Assembly (NCBI RefSeq): GCF_002723835.1
Contig: NZ_BEWG01000050.1
Span: 1 to 64,000 of the forward strand
Source: Mycobacterium sp. shizuoka-1
GTDB lineage: Bacteria > Actinomycetota > Actinomycetes > Mycobacteriales > Mycobacteriaceae
Reading direction: 5' to 3'
Length of the DNA: 64,000 nt
Part shown: positions 1 to 10,497 of the stretch, one piece after another
Position numbering within the stretch: position 1 is the first letter of the stretch
Layout of the letters: each line of letters starts with the position of its first letter
Program-made: the position numbers and the translations under genes
Notes under the pieces: model-generated
Seen by the model: only the letters and a program-made list of their open reading frames with translations
Told to the model about the DNA's origin: nothing
Databases searched by the model: none

Positions 1-83
1 ACGCCGCCCCGCCGGTGGCGGCGCCGGACGCCGCACCGGTGCTGCCCGCTCCGCCGGTCGTGGCGCCCGAGGCTGGTCAGTGA
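1..83 (+). CDS. 3' end of a proline/alanine-rich protein (Rv2164c position), partial
   Basis: Only the last 26 codons and a TGA stop are present, in the frame beginning at base 3. The visible residues are almost all Ala, Pro and Val, ending EAGQ. The stop overlaps the GTG start of pbpB (GTGA), so the two genes are probably translationally coupled. In M. tuberculosis the gene just before pbpB is Rv2164c, a proline-rich membrane protein with an FtsL-like position. The composition and place fit that gene, but no diagnostic domain is visible here. Confidence 0.6.
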   Translation, partial: AAPPVAAPDAAPVLPAPPVVAPEAGQ

Positions 84-2029
84 GCCGCGGCAAGCCCGAC
101 AAGGCGGCCGGCGGACCGGTCAAGGCCAAGCGGCAGCGCACCCGGGTTGTCACCACTGGCCAGGACGCCGGGCCCGGACGTTCGGCCAAGGCGCGGCGCA
201 CCCGCGAACTTGTCGAAAGTGGCAGCCGCACAGCGTCATTCGTCTTCCGCCACCGTGCGGGCAACATCGTGATCTTTCTGGCCCTCGGGGTGGCAGCCAC
301 CCAGCTGTTCAACCTCCAGGTACCCCAGGCCGCCGGCCTGCGCGCGGCCGCCGCCAGCCAGCTCAAGGTCACCGACGTCGAAAAGGCGGTGCGCGGCAGC
401 ATCGTCGACCGCAACTTCGACAAGCTGGCCTTCACCATCGAGGCCCGGGCGCTGACCTTCCAGCCGGTCAAGATCCGCAAGCAGCTGGCCGAGGCCAAGG
501 AGAAGTCGCCCGCCGCACCGGATCCCGACAAGCGGCTGACCCAGATCGCCACCGAAGTCGCAGGCAAGCTGAACAACAAGCCCGACGCGGCCACGCTGCT
601 GAAGAAGCTGCGCAGCAACGAGACCTTCGTCTATCTCGCGCGCGCCGTCGACCCGGCGATCGCAGGCGCCATCACCAAGAAGTTCCCCGAGGTCGGCTCC
701 GAACGTCAGGACCTGCGCCAATATCCCGGCGGCGCGCTGGCGGCCAACATCGTCGGCGGCATCGACTGGGACGGCCACGGTCTGCTCGGCCTGGAAGACT
801 CGATGGATTCCACGCTGTCGGGCACCGACGGTTCGATCACCTACGACCGCGGTTCCGACGGTGTCGTCATCCCCGGCAGCTATCGCAACAAGCACGACGC
901 CGTGAACGGTTCCACCGTTCAGCTGACCCTCGACGACGACATCCAGTTCTACGTCCAGCAGCAGGTCCAGATGGCCAAGGATGCCTCCGGTGCCAAGGAT
1001 GTCTCCGCGGTCGTGCTGGACGCGAAAACCGGTGAAGTGCTGGCCATGTCGAACGACAACACCTTCGACCCCAGCCAGGACATCGGACGCCAGCAGGACA
1101 AGCAGTTGGGCAACCTGGCGGTCACCTCGCCGTATGAGCCGGGCTCGGTGAACAAGATCGTCACCGCCTCCTCGGTGATCGAGTACGGACTGTCCAACCC
1201 CGACGAGGTGCTTCAGGTGCCCGGCTCGATCAACATGGGAGGCGTCACCGTCGGCGACGCATGGAGCCACGGGGTGATGCCGTACACCACCACCGGGGTG
1301 TTCGGGAAGTCCTCCAACGTCGGCACCCTGATGCTCGCGCAGCGGATCGGGCCGGAGCGCTACTACGACATGCTCGGCAAGTTCGGGCTCGGCCAGCGCA
1401 CCAATGTGGGGCTGCCCGGCGAGAGTTCGGGCCTGGTTCCGCCGATCGACCAGTGGTCGGGCAGCACGTTCTCCAACCTGCCCATCGGGCAGGGCCTTTC
1501 GATGACGTTGCTGCAGATGACCGGGATGTACCAGGCCATCGCGAACGACGGGGTGCGCATCCCGCCGCGAATCGTCAAGGCCACCATCGCCTCTGACGGC
1601 ACCCGTACCGAAGAGGCGCGACCGAGCGGCATCCGGGTGGTCTCGCCCGAGACCGCCCGCACCGTGCGGAACATGTTCCGCGCCATCGTCCAGCGCGACC
1701 CGATGGGTTATCAGCAGGGGACCGGCGCGCCCGCCGCCGTCGACGGCTATCAGATCGCCGGCAAGACGGGAACCGCTCAGCAGATCAACCCCGCTTGCGG
1801 CTGCTACTACAGCGACGTCTACTGGATCACCTTCGCCGGGATGGCGCCCGCCGACGATCCTCGTTACGTCATCGGCATCATGATGAACAACCCGCAGCGC
1901 AACCCGGACGGTTCGCCGGGTCACTCAGCCGCACCGCTGTTCCACAACATCGCCGCCTGGCTGCTGCAGCGGCAGAACGTCCCGCTCTCGCCGGATCCCG
2001 GGCCGCCGCTGATCCTGCAGGCCACTTAA
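80..2029 (+). CDS. pbpB: Septal penicillin-binding protein PbpB (FtsI/PBP3), class B transpeptidase
   Basis: 649 aa, GTG start overlapping the upstream stop. PbpB is the D,D-transpeptidase that cross-links peptidoglycan at the septum and works with the glycosyltransferase FtsW. A basic cytoplasmic head (about 1-55) precedes one membrane segment (about 57-77), a dimerisation domain and the transpeptidase domain. The active-site SxxK is Ser356-Val-Asn-Lys359, followed by the SSN motif (in GKSSNVGT) and the KTG box at about 562-564. A CxC pair (NPACGCYY) follows the KTG, as in the M. tuberculosis protein. Length and C-terminus match the mycobacterial family. It heads the run of cell-wall genes with murE 50 bp downstream. 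Confidence 0.97.
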   Translation: MSRGKPDKAAGGPVKAKRQRTRVVTTGQDAGPGRSAKARRTRELVESGSRTASFVFRHRAGNIVIFLALGVAATQLFNLQVPQAAGLRAAAASQLKVTDVEKAVRGSIVDRNFDKLAFTIEARALTFQPVKIRKQLAEAKEKSPAAPDPDKRLTQIATEVAGKLNNKPDAATLLKKLRSNETFVYLARAVDPAIAGAITKKFPEVGSERQDLRQYPGGALAANIVGGIDWDGHGLLGLEDSMDSTLSGTDGSITYDRGSDGVVIPGSYRNKHDAVNGSTVQLTLDDDIQFYVQQQVQMAKDASGAKDVSAVVLDAKTGEVLAMSNDNTFDPSQDIGRQQDKQLGNLAVTSPYEPGSVNKIVTASSVIEYGLSNPDEVLQVPGSINMGGVTVGDAWSHGVMPYTTTGVFGKSSNVGTLMLAQRIGPERYYDMLGKFGLGQRTNVGLPGESSGLVPPIDQWSGSTFSNLPIGQGLSMTLLQMTGMYQAIANDGVRIPPRIVKATIASDGTRTEEARPSGIRVVSPETARTVRNMFRAIVQRDPMGYQQGTGAPAAVDGYQIAGKTGTAQQINPACGCYYSDVYWITFAGMAPADDPRYVIGIMMNNPQRNPDGSPGHSAAPLFHNIAAWLLQRQNVPLSPDPGPPLILQAT

Positions 2030-2079
2030 TAGTCCTGTGTGCCGGCTTACCCCCCGTTGCTGGGTAGGGTGAGCACCCG

Positions 2080-3624
2080 ATGACCAATGCCCTGCGGCCC
2101 CGCACCACGCCGGCGCTGACCCTGCCGACCTTGGCCGCCCGGGTCGGCGCGGTGCCGCTCGCGGGCGGGGCGACGCCCGAGGTGCGGATCACCGGTGTCA
2201 CCCTGCGCGGCCAGGACGCCCTGGCCGGCGATCTGTTCGCTGCGCTGCCCGGATCGTCGGCACACGGCGCCGAATACGTCCAGGCGGCCATCGATGGCGG
2301 CGCGGTCGCGGTGCTCACCGACCCCGAAGGCGCGGCCGTCATCGGGCGCAGGCTGGGCACACCCGCCGCGATCCCGGTCCTGGTGCATGCGGCACCTCGC
2401 TCGGTGCTCGGCGAGTTGGCGGCCGCCGTCTACGGCCACCCGTCGGACCGGGTGGTGGTGCTCGGGGTCACCGGGACGTCCGGCAAGACCACCACCACCC
2501 ATCTGATCGAGGCCGGGCTGCGCTCGGCCGACCGCACTCCCGGGCTGATCGGCACCGTCGGCGTCCGGATCGCCGGCGCCGACGTGCCGAGCGCGCTGAC
2601 CACCCCCGAAGCCCCGGCGCTGCAGGCGCTGCTGGCCGTCATGGCCGAGCAGGGCGTCGACACCGCCGTCATGGAGGTGTCCAGCCACGCCCTGGAATTG
2701 GGCCGCACCGACGGAATCCGGTTCGCGGTCGGCGGCTTCACCAATCTGTCTCGCGACCATCTCGACTTCCACCCCACGATGGAGGCCTACTTCGAGGCCA
2801 AGGCCCGGCTGTTCGACCCGGCCGCACCGGCGCACGCCGCGACGTCGGTGATCTGCGTCGACGACGCCGCGGGCCGGGACATGGCCCGCCGTGCCGCCGA
2901 CGCGGTGACGGTGTCGGCCGACGGGCACCCGGCCGACTGGCGGGCCGAAGACCTCTTGGTGCTCGACAACGGCGGCCAGGAGTTCACCGCGGTCGACCCG
3001 GCCGGCGTGCACCACCGGCTGCGGATCGGTCTGCCGGGCCGCTACAACGTCGCCAACGCGCTGCTGGCGCTGGCGATGCTGGACGCCGTCGGAGTGTCGC
3101 CGGAGCAAGCCGCGCCCGGCCTGCGCGAGGCGTCGGTGCCGGGGCGGCTGGAATCCGTCGACCGCGGCCAGGACTTCCTCGCTGTTGTCGACTACGCGCA
3201 CAAACCTGGCGCCCTGGCGGCGGTGCTGACCACGCTGAAGCGGCCCGGCGGGAGGCTGGCCGTGGTGTTCGGCGCGGGCGGCGACCGCGATCCGGGCAAG
3301 CGAGCACCCATGGGCCGCATCGCCGCTGAGCTCGCCGACCTGGTGATCGTCACCGACGACAACCCGCGCAACGAGAACCCGGCGACGATCAGGGCGGCGA
3401 TTCTGGCCGGAGCCGCCGAGGTCGACCCGCCCGCCGAGGTCGTCGAGATGGGGGACCGGCGTGCGGCGATCCGGCACGCCGTGGCCTGGGCCGGCGCCGG
3501 CGACGTCGTGGTGATTGCCGGCAAGGGGCATGAGAAGGGACAGACCGCGGCCGGGCAGACCCGGCCATTCGACGACCGGGCTGAACTGGCCGCCGCCCTG
3601 GACGAGCAGGGAACCAGCCGATGA
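2080..3624 (+). CDS. murE: UDP-MurNAc-L-Ala-D-Glu:meso-diaminopimelate ligase MurE
   Basis: 514 aa, ATG start. MurE adds meso-diaminopimelate to UDP-MurNAc-dipeptide, using ATP, in the cytoplasm. The Mur ligase P-loop ([12 protein letters not shown]) lies at about 129-140. Further motifs are the EVSSHAL and [10 protein letters not shown] segments of the central domain and, in the C-terminal domain, DDNPRNE, the DNPR signature that selects diaminopimelate over lysine. The stop overlaps the murF start by 4 bp (ATGA). Diaminopimelate specificity is what a mycobacterium should have. Confidence 0.97.
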   Translation: MTNALRPRTTPALTLPTLAARVGAVPLAGGATPEVRITGVTLRGQDALAGDLFAALPGSSAHGAEYVQAAIDGGAVAVLTDPEGAAVIGRRLGTPAAIPVLVHAAPRSVLGELAAAVYGHPSDRVVVLGVTGTSGKTTTTHLIEAGLRSADRTPGLIGTVGVRIAGADVPSALTTPEAPALQALLAVMAEQGVDTAVMEVSSHALELGRTDGIRFAVGGFTNLSRDHLDFHPTMEAYFEAKARLFDPAAPAHAATSVICVDDAAGRDMARRAADAVTVSADGHPADWRAEDLLVLDNGGQEFTAVDPAGVHHRLRIGLPGRYNVANALLALAMLDAVGVSPEQAAPGLREASVPGRLESVDRGQDFLAVVDYAHKPGALAAVLTTLKRPGGRLAVVFGAGGDRDPGKRAPMGRIAAELADLVIVTDDNPRNENPATIRAAILAGAAEVDPPAEVVEMGDRRAAIRHAVAWAGAGDVVVIAGKGHEKGQTAAGQTRPFDDRAELAAALDEQGTSR

Positions 3625-5096
3625 TCGCGTTGACCGTCGCCCAGATCGCCGAGATCGTCGGTGGCGAGCTGGCCGACATCGGTGCCGACGACGCCGCCAC
3701 CCGCCGGATCACCGGGACGGTCGAATTCGACTCGCGCGCAGTCACCCCGGGCGGATTGTTCCTGGCGCTGCCGGGGGCGCGCTCGGACGGCCACGACTTC
3801 GCCGCGGCCGCGGTCGCGGCCGGGGCCGCCGCCGTGCTGGCCGCCCGGCCGGTCGGCGCCCCCGCGATCGTCGTGCCGCCGGCGGCGGCTGCCGACGCGC
3901 ACGCCGGGGTGCTCGAACACGACGCCGACGGCTCAGGTGCGGCAGTGCTGGCCGCGCTGGCGAAACTGGCCGCCGCGGTGGCGGCCGAACTGGTCGCCGG
4001 CGGGCTGACGATCGTCGGCATCACCGGGTCGTCGGGCAAGACCTCGACCAAGGACCTCATCGCCGCCGTGCTGCGCCCGCTGGGCCACGTGGTGGCCCCG
4101 CCCGGCTCGTTCAACAACGAGCTGGGGCATCCATGGACCGTGCTGCGGGCGGATGAGGACACCGACTACCTGGTACTGGAGATGTCGGCCCGCCACCTCG
4201 GCAATATCGCCGCGCTGGCCGCGATCGCCCCGCCGTCGATCGCGGTGGTGCTCAACGTGGGCACCGCGCACCTCGGCGAGTTCGGCTCCCGCGAGGTCAT
4301 CGCCGCAACGAAAGGTGAACTGGTCGAGGCTGTTCCGGCCGCCGGGGTGGCGATCCTCAACGCCGACGATCCGATGGTGTCGGCGATGGCGAGCCGGACC
4401 GCCGCACGGGTGGTGCGGGTCGGTCAATCGGACTCCGCGGACATCCGCGCGACCGACGTCGAACTCGACGAGCTGGCCCGGCCCCGGTTCACGCTGGTGA
4501 CCGCGGACCAGGCGGTGCCGGTGCAGCTGGCCGTGCACGGCGAGCATCAGGTCGGCAACGCACTGTCGGCGGCGGCGGTGGCGCTGGAATGCGGGGCCAC
4601 CCCCGAGCAGGTGGCGGCCGCCCTGGGCGCCGCGGGCCCGGCGTCGCGGCACCGGATGGAGGTGCGCACCCGCGCCGACGGGGTGATCGTGATCAACGAC
4701 GCCTACAACGCCAACCCCGACTCGATGAAAGCCGGCCTGCAGGCGCTGGCCGTGATGTCCCGCCGGAACAACGCGCGCAGCTGGGCCGTGCTCGGCGAGA
4801 TGGCCGAGCTGGGGGACGCCTCGATTACCGAGCATGATCGTGTCGGTCGACTCGCCGTGCGCTTAGATATCAGTCGACTCGTCGTCGTCGGAACCGGGAG
4901 GCCCATGAACGCCATGCATCACGGGGCGGTCATGGAGGGATCCTGGGGCTCGGAATCCACCATGGTCGACGATGCCGCCACCGCCCTGGAATTGTTGCGG
5001 GCCGAGCTGGCGCCCGGTGACGTCGTGCTGGTGAAGGCGTCGAACTCGGCCGGGCTTGGGGCGCTGGCCGAGGCCCTGCTTGGCGGCGACGCATGA
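3621..5096 (+). CDS. murF: UDP-MurNAc-tripeptide:D-Ala-D-Ala ligase MurF
   Basis: 491 aa, ATG start inside the murE stop. MurF adds D-alanyl-D-alanine to complete the UDP-MurNAc-pentapeptide. The N-terminal substrate domain is followed by a P-loop ([13 protein letters not shown], about 132-144), a central segment [10 protein letters not shown] and the nucleotide-binding [12 protein letters not shown] motif typical of MurF. Residues around 400-440 ([17 protein letters not shown]) match the family C-terminal domain. It overlaps mraY by 4 bp. Confidence 0.97.
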   Translation: MIALTVAQIAEIVGGELADIGADDAATRRITGTVEFDSRAVTPGGLFLALPGARSDGHDFAAAAVAAGAAAVLAARPVGAPAIVVPPAAAADAHAGVLEHDADGSGAAVLAALAKLAAAVAAELVAGGLTIVGITGSSGKTSTKDLIAAVLRPLGHVVAPPGSFNNELGHPWTVLRADEDTDYLVLEMSARHLGNIAALAAIAPPSIAVVLNVGTAHLGEFGSREVIAATKGELVEAVPAAGVAILNADDPMVSAMASRTAARVVRVGQSDSADIRATDVELDELARPRFTLVTADQAVPVQLAVHGEHQVGNALSAAAVALECGATPEQVAAALGAAGPASRHRMEVRTRADGVIVINDAYNANPDSMKAGLQALAVMSRRNNARSWAVLGEMAELGDASITEHDRVGRLAVRLDISRLVVVGTGRPMNAMHHGAVMEGSWGSESTMVDDAATALELLRAELAPGDVVLVKASNSAGLGALAEALLGGDA

Positions 5097-6172
5097 GGCT
5101 GATCCTGATCGCCGTCGGCATCGCGCTGACGGTGTCGATCTTGCTGACCCCGGCGCTGATCAGGCTGTTCACCCGCCAGGGCCTGGGCCACGAGATCCGC
5201 GAGGACGGCCCGCCCAGCCACAAGACCAAACGCGGCACGCCATCGATGGGCGGGGTGGCGATCCTCGCCGGCATCTGGGCCGGCTATTTCGGCACCCACC
5301 TGGTCGGTCTCGCGCTGAACGGGGACGGCCCGTCGGCCTCCGGGCTGCTGGTACTCGGCCTGGCCACCGCGCTGGGCGCGGTCGGCTTCGTCGACGACCT
5401 GATCAAGATCCGCCGCTCCCGCAACCTCGGCCTGAACAAGACCGCCAAGACCGTCGGCCAGCTCACCGCCGCGGTGCTGTTCGGCATCCTGGTGCTGCAG
5501 TTCCGCAACTCCGACGGCCTCACCCCGGGCAGCCCCGAGCTGTCCTACGTGCGCGAGATCGCCACCGTCACCTTGAGTTCGGCGGTGTTCGTCTTGTTCT
5601 GTGTGGTGATCGTCAGCGCGTGGTCCAATGCGGTGAACTTCACCGACGGCCTCGACGGGCTGGCCGGCGGCAGCATGGCCATGGTCAGCGCCGCCTACGT
5701 GCTGATCACCTTCTGGCAGTACCGCAACGCCTGCGCCACGGCCCCCGGGCTGGGCTGCTACAACGTGCGCGACCCGCTGGACCTGGCGGTGCTGGCCGCC
5801 GCGACGGCCGGGGCGTGCATCGGGTTCCTCTGGTGGAATGCCGCTCCCGCCAAGATCTTCATGGGCGACACCGGCTCGCTGGCGCTGGGCGGCATGATCG
5901 CCGGGCTGTCGGTCACCAGCCGCACCGAGGTGCTGGCCGTGGTGCTCGGCGCGTTGTTCGTCGCCGAGGTGACCTCGGTGGTGGTCCAGATCCTGGCCTT
6001 CCGCACGACCGGTCGCCGGGTGTTCCGGATGGCACCGTTCCATCACCATTTCGAGTTGGTCGGCTGGGCCGAGACGACGGTGATCATCAGGTTCTGGTTG
6101 CTCACCGCGATCGCGTGCGGGCTCGGTGTGGCGTTGTTCTACGGCGAGTGGCTGTCGGCGATCGGCGCCTGA
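5093..6172 (+). CDS. mraY: Phospho-MurNAc-pentapeptide transferase MraY (MurX)
   Basis: 359 aa, ATG overlapping the murF stop. MraY is a polytopic membrane enzyme that transfers phospho-MurNAc-pentapeptide to undecaprenyl/decaprenyl phosphate, giving lipid I. About ten hydrophobic segments can be counted. The catalytic signatures are present: DDLIKI with RNLGLN nearby, [23 protein letters not shown], and the HHHFE motif near the C-terminus ([11 protein letters not shown]). It is followed by murD after 1 bp. Confidence 0.97.
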   Translation: MRLILIAVGIALTVSILLTPALIRLFTRQGLGHEIREDGPPSHKTKRGTPSMGGVAILAGIWAGYFGTHLVGLALNGDGPSASGLLVLGLATALGAVGFVDDLIKIRRSRNLGLNKTAKTVGQLTAAVLFGILVLQFRNSDGLTPGSPELSYVREIATVTLSSAVFVLFCVVIVSAWSNAVNFTDGLDGLAGGSMAMVSAAYVLITFWQYRNACATAPGLGCYNVRDPLDLAVLAAATAGACIGFLWWNAAPAKIFMGDTGSLALGGMIAGLSVTSRTEVLAVVLGALFVAEVTSVVVQILAFRTTGRRVFRMAPFHHHFELVGWAETTVIIRFWLLTAIACGLGVALFYGEWLSAIGA

Positions 6173-6173
6173 G

Positions 6174-7628
6174 GTGCGTCTGCCTGAGCTGACTGCCGGG
6201 GCACAGGTGTTGGTGACCGGCGCCGGTGTCACCGGGCGGGCGGTGGTGGCCGCGCTGGCTTCCTGGGACGTGCACATCCGGGTCTGCGACGACAATGCCG
6301 AATCGCTGAAAGCCTTCGCGGCCAACGGCATCGACACGATCACTCCGGCTGATGCGGTCCTCGCGATCGACGAGTTCACCCTGGTGGTGACCAGCCCGGG
6401 CTTCCCGCCGACCGCTCCGGTGCTGGCCGCGGCGGCCGCGGCCGGCATCCCGATCTGGGGTGACGTCGAGCTGGCCTGGCGGCTGGACGCGGCCGGGCAG
6501 TACGGGCCGCCGCGGCGCTGGTTGGTGGTCACCGGCACCAACGGCAAGACCACCACCACCTCGATGCTGCACGCCATGCTGGTCGCCGACGGCAGGCGCG
6601 CGGCGCTGTGCGGCAACATCGGCGACCCGGTGCTCGACGTGCTGAGCGAACCGAGCGAGGTGCTGGCCGTGGAACTGTCCAGCTTCCAGCTGTTCTGGGC
6701 GCCGTCGCTGCGCCCCGAGGCGGGCGTGGTGCTCAACATCGCCGAAGATCACCTCGACTGGCACGGCGGTTTCGACGCCTACGCCGCGGCCAAGGCGGGT
6801 GCGCTGACCGGGCGGGTGGCTGTCGTCGGGCTCGACGACGCGCGGGCGGCCGCGTTGCTGCCTGCCGCCCCGGCGCCGGTCAAGGTGGGCTTCCGGCTCG
6901 GCGAACCGGCGCCGGGGGAGTTGGGCGTCAAACACGGGATGCTGGTCGACCGGGCCTTCGCCGGTGACCTCGACCTGGCCCCGGTCGCATCGATCCCGGT
7001 GGCGGGCCCGGTCGGCGTACTGGACGCGCTCGGGGCGGCTGCGTTGGCCCGCGCGGTCGGGGTGGCGCCGGCCTCGATCGCCGAAGCCCTGGTGAACTTC
7101 CGGGTCGGGCGCCACCGCGCCGAGCGGGTGGGCGTCGTGGACGGGGTGTCCTACGTCGACGACTCCAAGGCCACCAATCCCCATGCCGCGCTGGCGTCGG
7201 TGCTGGCCTACCCGCGGGTGGTGTGGGTGGCCGGTGGGCTGCTCAAGGGCGCCTCCGTCGACGACATGGTCAGCCGGGTCGCAGATCGGCTGGTCGCAGC
7301 GGTGCTGATCGGCCGTGACCGGGCCGTGGTTGCCGATGCGTTATCGCGACACGCGCCCGATGTCCCCGTCATCGAGGTTGTGACGCGGGAGGATGCTGTG
7401 GTGCATGAGACCAATGAGTCAGCTGTTACTCATGAGACTCGAGTGGTCGACGCCTCCGGGCCCGGCCTGGGCGCCCGGCTGATGACCGAGGTCGTCGCCG
7501 CGGCCGCCGGCCTGGCTCGACCCGGTGACACGGTGCTGCTGGCTCCCGCCGGTGCGTCATTCGACCAGTTCGCCGGCTACGCCGACCGTGGCGACACGTT
7601 CGCCGCCGCCGTGCGCGCCGTCCGGTAG
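6174..7628 (+). CDS. murD: UDP-MurNAc-L-alanine:D-glutamate ligase MurD
   Basis: 484 aa from GTG 6174, which I chose because it starts 1 bp after the mraY stop and gives the normal family N-terminus ([18 protein letters not shown]). An open frame continues upstream inside mraY but is not expected to be used. MurD adds D-glutamate to UDP-MurNAc-Ala. Visible motifs are the N-terminal VTGAGVTG nucleotide-like loop, the ligase P-loop ([12 protein letters not shown], about 119-130), [17 protein letters not shown] and the C-terminal [10 protein letters not shown]. It is followed by ftsW after 5 bp. Confidence 0.96.
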   Translation: MRLPELTAGAQVLVTGAGVTGRAVVAALASWDVHIRVCDDNAESLKAFAANGIDTITPADAVLAIDEFTLVVTSPGFPPTAPVLAAAAAAGIPIWGDVELAWRLDAAGQYGPPRRWLVVTGTNGKTTTTSMLHAMLVADGRRAALCGNIGDPVLDVLSEPSEVLAVELSSFQLFWAPSLRPEAGVVLNIAEDHLDWHGGFDAYAAAKAGALTGRVAVVGLDDARAAALLPAAPAPVKVGFRLGEPAPGELGVKHGMLVDRAFAGDLDLAPVASIPVAGPVGVLDALGAAALARAVGVAPASIAEALVNFRVGRHRAERVGVVDGVSYVDDSKATNPHAALASVLAYPRVVWVAGGLLKGASVDDMVSRVADRLVAAVLIGRDRAVVADALSRHAPDVPVIEVVTREDAVVHETNESAVTHETRVVDASGPGLGARLMTEVVAAAAGLARPGDTVLLAPAGASFDQFAGYADRGDTFAAAVRAVR

Positions 7629-7633
7629 CCGCC

Positions 7634-9343
7634 GTGGCCAAGATGCTGTCCCGGCTGCGCCGTCGCGACTCGGCCGACACCCCGGACACTTCTGCCGCGC
7701 CGGACGGCACCGAAGCCGCCACCTCCCCGGCCGACGCTCAGGCGGGTTCTCCGGCCGATCCCGAGGCCGTCACCGGGCCCGTCGCTACCGCAGAGGCGCC
7801 CGCCGCGTCCCGGTTCGGCGTGCACCGCAAGTTCGGCGCCTGGCTGGGCCGGCCGATGACGTCGTTTCACCTGATCATCTCGGTCGCCGCTCTGTTGGTC
7901 ACCCTGGGCCTGACCATGGTGCTGTCCGCCTCGGGCGTGCACTCCTACGACGAGGACGGCTCACCCTGGGCGATCTTCGCCCGGCAGGTCATGTGGACCA
8001 CGCTGGGGCTGTTCGGCTTCTGGTTCGCGCTGCGGGTGCCGGTGCGCTTCCTGCGCCGCACCGCGTTCTCGGCGTTCGCGGTCACCATCGTGATGCTGGT
8101 GCTGGTGCTGATCCCCGGCATCGGCCACGAATCCAACGGTTCCCGCGGCTGGTTCGTCTTCGCCGGCCTGTCCATGCAGCCCTCGGAGCTCACGAAGATC
8201 GCGTTCGCGATCTGGGGTGCGCACCTGCTGGCGACCCGGCGCATGGAGCGCGCCTCGCTGCGGGAGATGCTGATCCCGTTGATCCCCGCGGCCGTCGTCG
8301 CACTGGTGCTGATCGTCGCCCAGCCCGACCTCGGGCAGACGGTGTCACTGGGCATCATCCTGCTGGCCCTGCTCTGGTACGCCGGCCTGCCGCTGAAGGT
8401 GTTCGTCAGCTCGCTGATGGCCGCCGTCGGCGCGGCAGCCGTGCTGGCGGTCTCGGAGGGCTACCGCTCCGACCGGGTGCGGTCCTGGCTGGACCCCAGC
8501 GCGGACGCGCAGGGCTCCGGCTACCAGGCCCGCCAGGCCAAATTCGCGCTGGCCAACGGTGGTGTCTTCGGCGACGGACTGGGTCAGGGCACCGCGAAGT
8601 GGAACTACCTGCCCAACGCCCACAACGACTTCATCTTCGCGATCATCGGCGAGGAGCTCGGCTTCGTCGGCGCGTTCGGTCTGCTGGCCCTGTTCGGGCT
8701 GTTCGCCTACACCGGGATGCGGATCGCGCGGCGCTCGGCCGACCCGTTCCTGCGGCTGCTGTCGGCCACCGCCACCATGTGGGTCATCGGCCAGGTGTTC
8801 ATCAACGTCGGCTATGTCATCGGCCTGCTGCCGGTGACCGGCATCCAGCTCCCGCTCATCTCGGCGGGTGGAACCTCCACGGCGACAACACTGTTCATGA
8901 TCGGGCTGATGGCCAACGCCGCCCGCCACGAACCCGAGGCGGTGGCCGCGCTGCGGGCCGGCCGCGAGGACCGGATGAACCGGTTGCTGCGCCTTCCGCT
9001 GCCCGAGGCTTACGCCCCGTCGCGGGTGGAGGCGCTGCGCGACCGGCTGCGCGCCAAGCCGGGGGACAAGCCCGCCAAGCCGGCCAAGCCCGCCAAATCG
9101 GCCAAGCCCGCCAAATCGGCCAAGGCCGCCCGGGCTGCCACGAAGTCCGCCAAGAAGCCGGCCCGCACCTCCCAGCCCGCCCGCGAACGGGGCGCGTCAC
9201 CTGCCAGAACCCGGACGGCCCAGCGACCCACCCGGCGCTCAGGGCATCATGGTGACGCTCCGCGCAACAGCGCGCAGCATCCGATCGAGGGAAGCAGCCG
9301 GGCACGGCGGTCCCGTTCATTGGAAGGTCAGCGTTACGGGTGA
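7634..9343 (+). CDS. ftsW: SEDS-family septal peptidoglycan glycosyltransferase FtsW
   Basis: 569 aa, GTG start (an in-frame ATG three codons later is an alternative). FtsW polymerises lipid II at the division site with PbpB. A charged cytoplasmic head of about 70 residues precedes about ten membrane segments. SEDS signatures are visible: [44 protein letters not shown] and [10 protein letters not shown]. The cytoplasmic tail after about residue 435 is long, Lys/Ala/Pro-rich and contains a short tandem repeat. Mycobacterial FtsW tails bind FtsZ, so the tail may matter for recruitment. The stop overlaps murG by 4 bp. Confidence 0.96.
   Translation: MAKMLSRLRRRDSADTPDTSAAPDGTEAATSPADAQAGSPADPEAVTGPVATAEAPAASRFGVHRKFGAWLGRPMTSFHLIISVAALLVTLGLTMVLSASGVHSYDEDGSPWAIFARQVMWTTLGLFGFWFALRVPVRFLRRTAFSAFAVTIVMLVLVLIPGIGHESNGSRGWFVFAGLSMQPSELTKIAFAIWGAHLLATRRMERASLREMLIPLIPAAVVALVLIVAQPDLGQTVSLGIILLALLWYAGLPLKVFVSSLMAAVGAAAVLAVSEGYRSDRVRSWLDPSADAQGSGYQARQAKFALANGGVFGDGLGQGTAKWNYLPNAHNDFIFAIIGEELGFVGAFGLLALFGLFAYTGMRIARRSADPFLRLLSATATMWVIGQVFINVGYVIGLLPVTGIQLPLISAGGTSTATTLFMIGLMANAARHEPEAVAALRAGREDRMNRLLRLPLPEAYAPSRVEALRDRLRAKPGDKPAKPAKPAKSAKPAKSAKAARAATKSAKKPARTSQPARERGASPARTRTAQRPTRRSGHHGDAPRNSAQHPIEGSSRARRSRSLEGQRYG
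9068..9121 (+). repeat. Tandem 18-bp repeat in the FtsW C-terminal tail
   Basis: Three consecutive 18-bp units start at 9068, 9086 and 9104. The last two are identical and the first differs at two or three bases. Each unit encodes a six-residue KPAKxA-type block ([18 protein letters not shown]). This makes the basic tail a simple-sequence region likely to vary in copy number between strains. Confidence 0.9.
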
Positions 9344-10497
9344 GCGTCTCGGGGGTCGGCGGCGGTGAGCATCGCGGCGACTCGGTCTCGGTTGTCCTTG
9401 CCGGTGGTGGCACCGCCGGACATGTGGAACCGGCCATGGCGGTGGCCGATGCGCTGCGTGCGCTCGACCCCGGCATCCGCATCACCGCGTTGGGAACCGC
9501 CCGCGGGCTGGAGACCAGGCTGGTGCCCGACCGCGGCTACGACCTGGAACTGATCACGCCGGTACCGCTGCCGCGCACACTCAACGGCGATCTGGTCCGG
9601 CTGCCGCTGCGGGTGCGCCGGGCGGTGGCCGAGACCCGGGCGGTGCTCGACGGCGTCCACGCCGACGTGGTGATCGGCTTCGGCGGTTACGTGGCGCTGC
9701 CTGCCTACCTGGCCGCCCGCGGCGGGCCGGTGCACCGGCGCCGGGTTCCGGTGGTCGTCCACGAGGCCAACGCGAGTGCCGGCCTGGCCAACCGGGTCGG
9801 TGCCCGCACCGCGCGGCGGGTGCTGTCGGCGGTGGCCGACTCCGGCCTGCGGCACGCCGAGGTGGTCGGCATGCCGGTGCGTGCGTCGATCACCGCGCTG
9901 GACCGCGCCGAGCTGCGGTCGGCCGCCCGCGAGTACTTCGGTTTCGCCGACGACGCGACGGTGCTGCTGGTGTTCGGCGGCTCGCAGGGCGCGGCGTCGA
10001 TCAACCGCGCGGTCTCCGCCGCCGCCGCCGACCTGGCTGCCGCGGGGATCGCGGTGCTGCACGCGCACGGCCCGAAGAACACCCTGGACCTGCGCAGCCC
10101 GCAACCCGGTGAGCCGCCGTACGTCGCGGTGCCCTATCTGGACCGGATGGACCTGGCCTACGCCGCCGCCGACCTGGCGATCTGCCGGTCCGGGGCGATG
10201 ACGGTGGCCGAGGTGTCCGCGGTCGGCCTGCCCGCGGTCTATGTGCCGCTGCCGATCGGCAACGGCGAGCAGCGGCTCAACGCGCTGCCGGTGGTCAACG
10301 CCGGCGGCGGGCTCCTGGTCGAGGACGCCGAGCTGACCCCGCAGTTCGTCGCCCGCCAGGTGGCCGGGGTGCTCACCGACGTGGCGCGGCTGCAGTCGAT
10401 GACCGCGGCCGCCTCGCTGGTCGGCCATCGCGACGCCGCCCAGCGGGTCGCCGAGGTCGCCCTGGATGTGGCGCGCACCGCGAAGGTGCCGCGATGA
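9340..10497 (+). CDS. murG: Lipid II synthase MurG (N-acetylglucosaminyltransferase)
   Basis: 385 aa, GTG overlapping the ftsW stop. MurG is a peripheral GT-B enzyme that transfers GlcNAc from UDP-GlcNAc to lipid I. The glycine-rich loop [20 protein letters not shown] is at about 17-36. Other motifs are [40 protein letters not shown] and the C-terminal UDP-binding [23 protein letters not shown]. The first 15 residues vary in mycobacteria, so the exact start is less certain than the gene. It overlaps murC by 4 bp. Confidence 0.96.
   Translation: MSVSGVGGGEHRGDSVSVVLAGGGTAGHVEPAMAVADALRALDPGIRITALGTARGLETRLVPDRGYDLELITPVPLPRTLNGDLVRLPLRVRRAVAETRAVLDGVHADVVIGFGGYVALPAYLAARGGPVHRRRVPVVVHEANASAGLANRVGARTARRVLSAVADSGLRHAEVVGMPVRASITALDRAELRSAAREYFGFADDATVLLVFGGSQGAASINRAVSAAAADLAAAGIAVLHAHGPKNTLDLRSPQPGEPPYVAVPYLDRMDLAYAAADLAICRSGAMTVAEVSAVGLPAVYVPLPIGNGEQRLNALPVVNAGGGLLVEDAELTPQFVARQVAGVLTDVARLQSMTAAASLVGHRDAAQRVAEVALDVARTAKVPR

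Noticed and set aside
236..1924. Long antisense open frame opposite pbpB
   Set aside because: Its His/Val/Gly-rich translation mirrors codon bias of the real gene, as for many such frames in this window.
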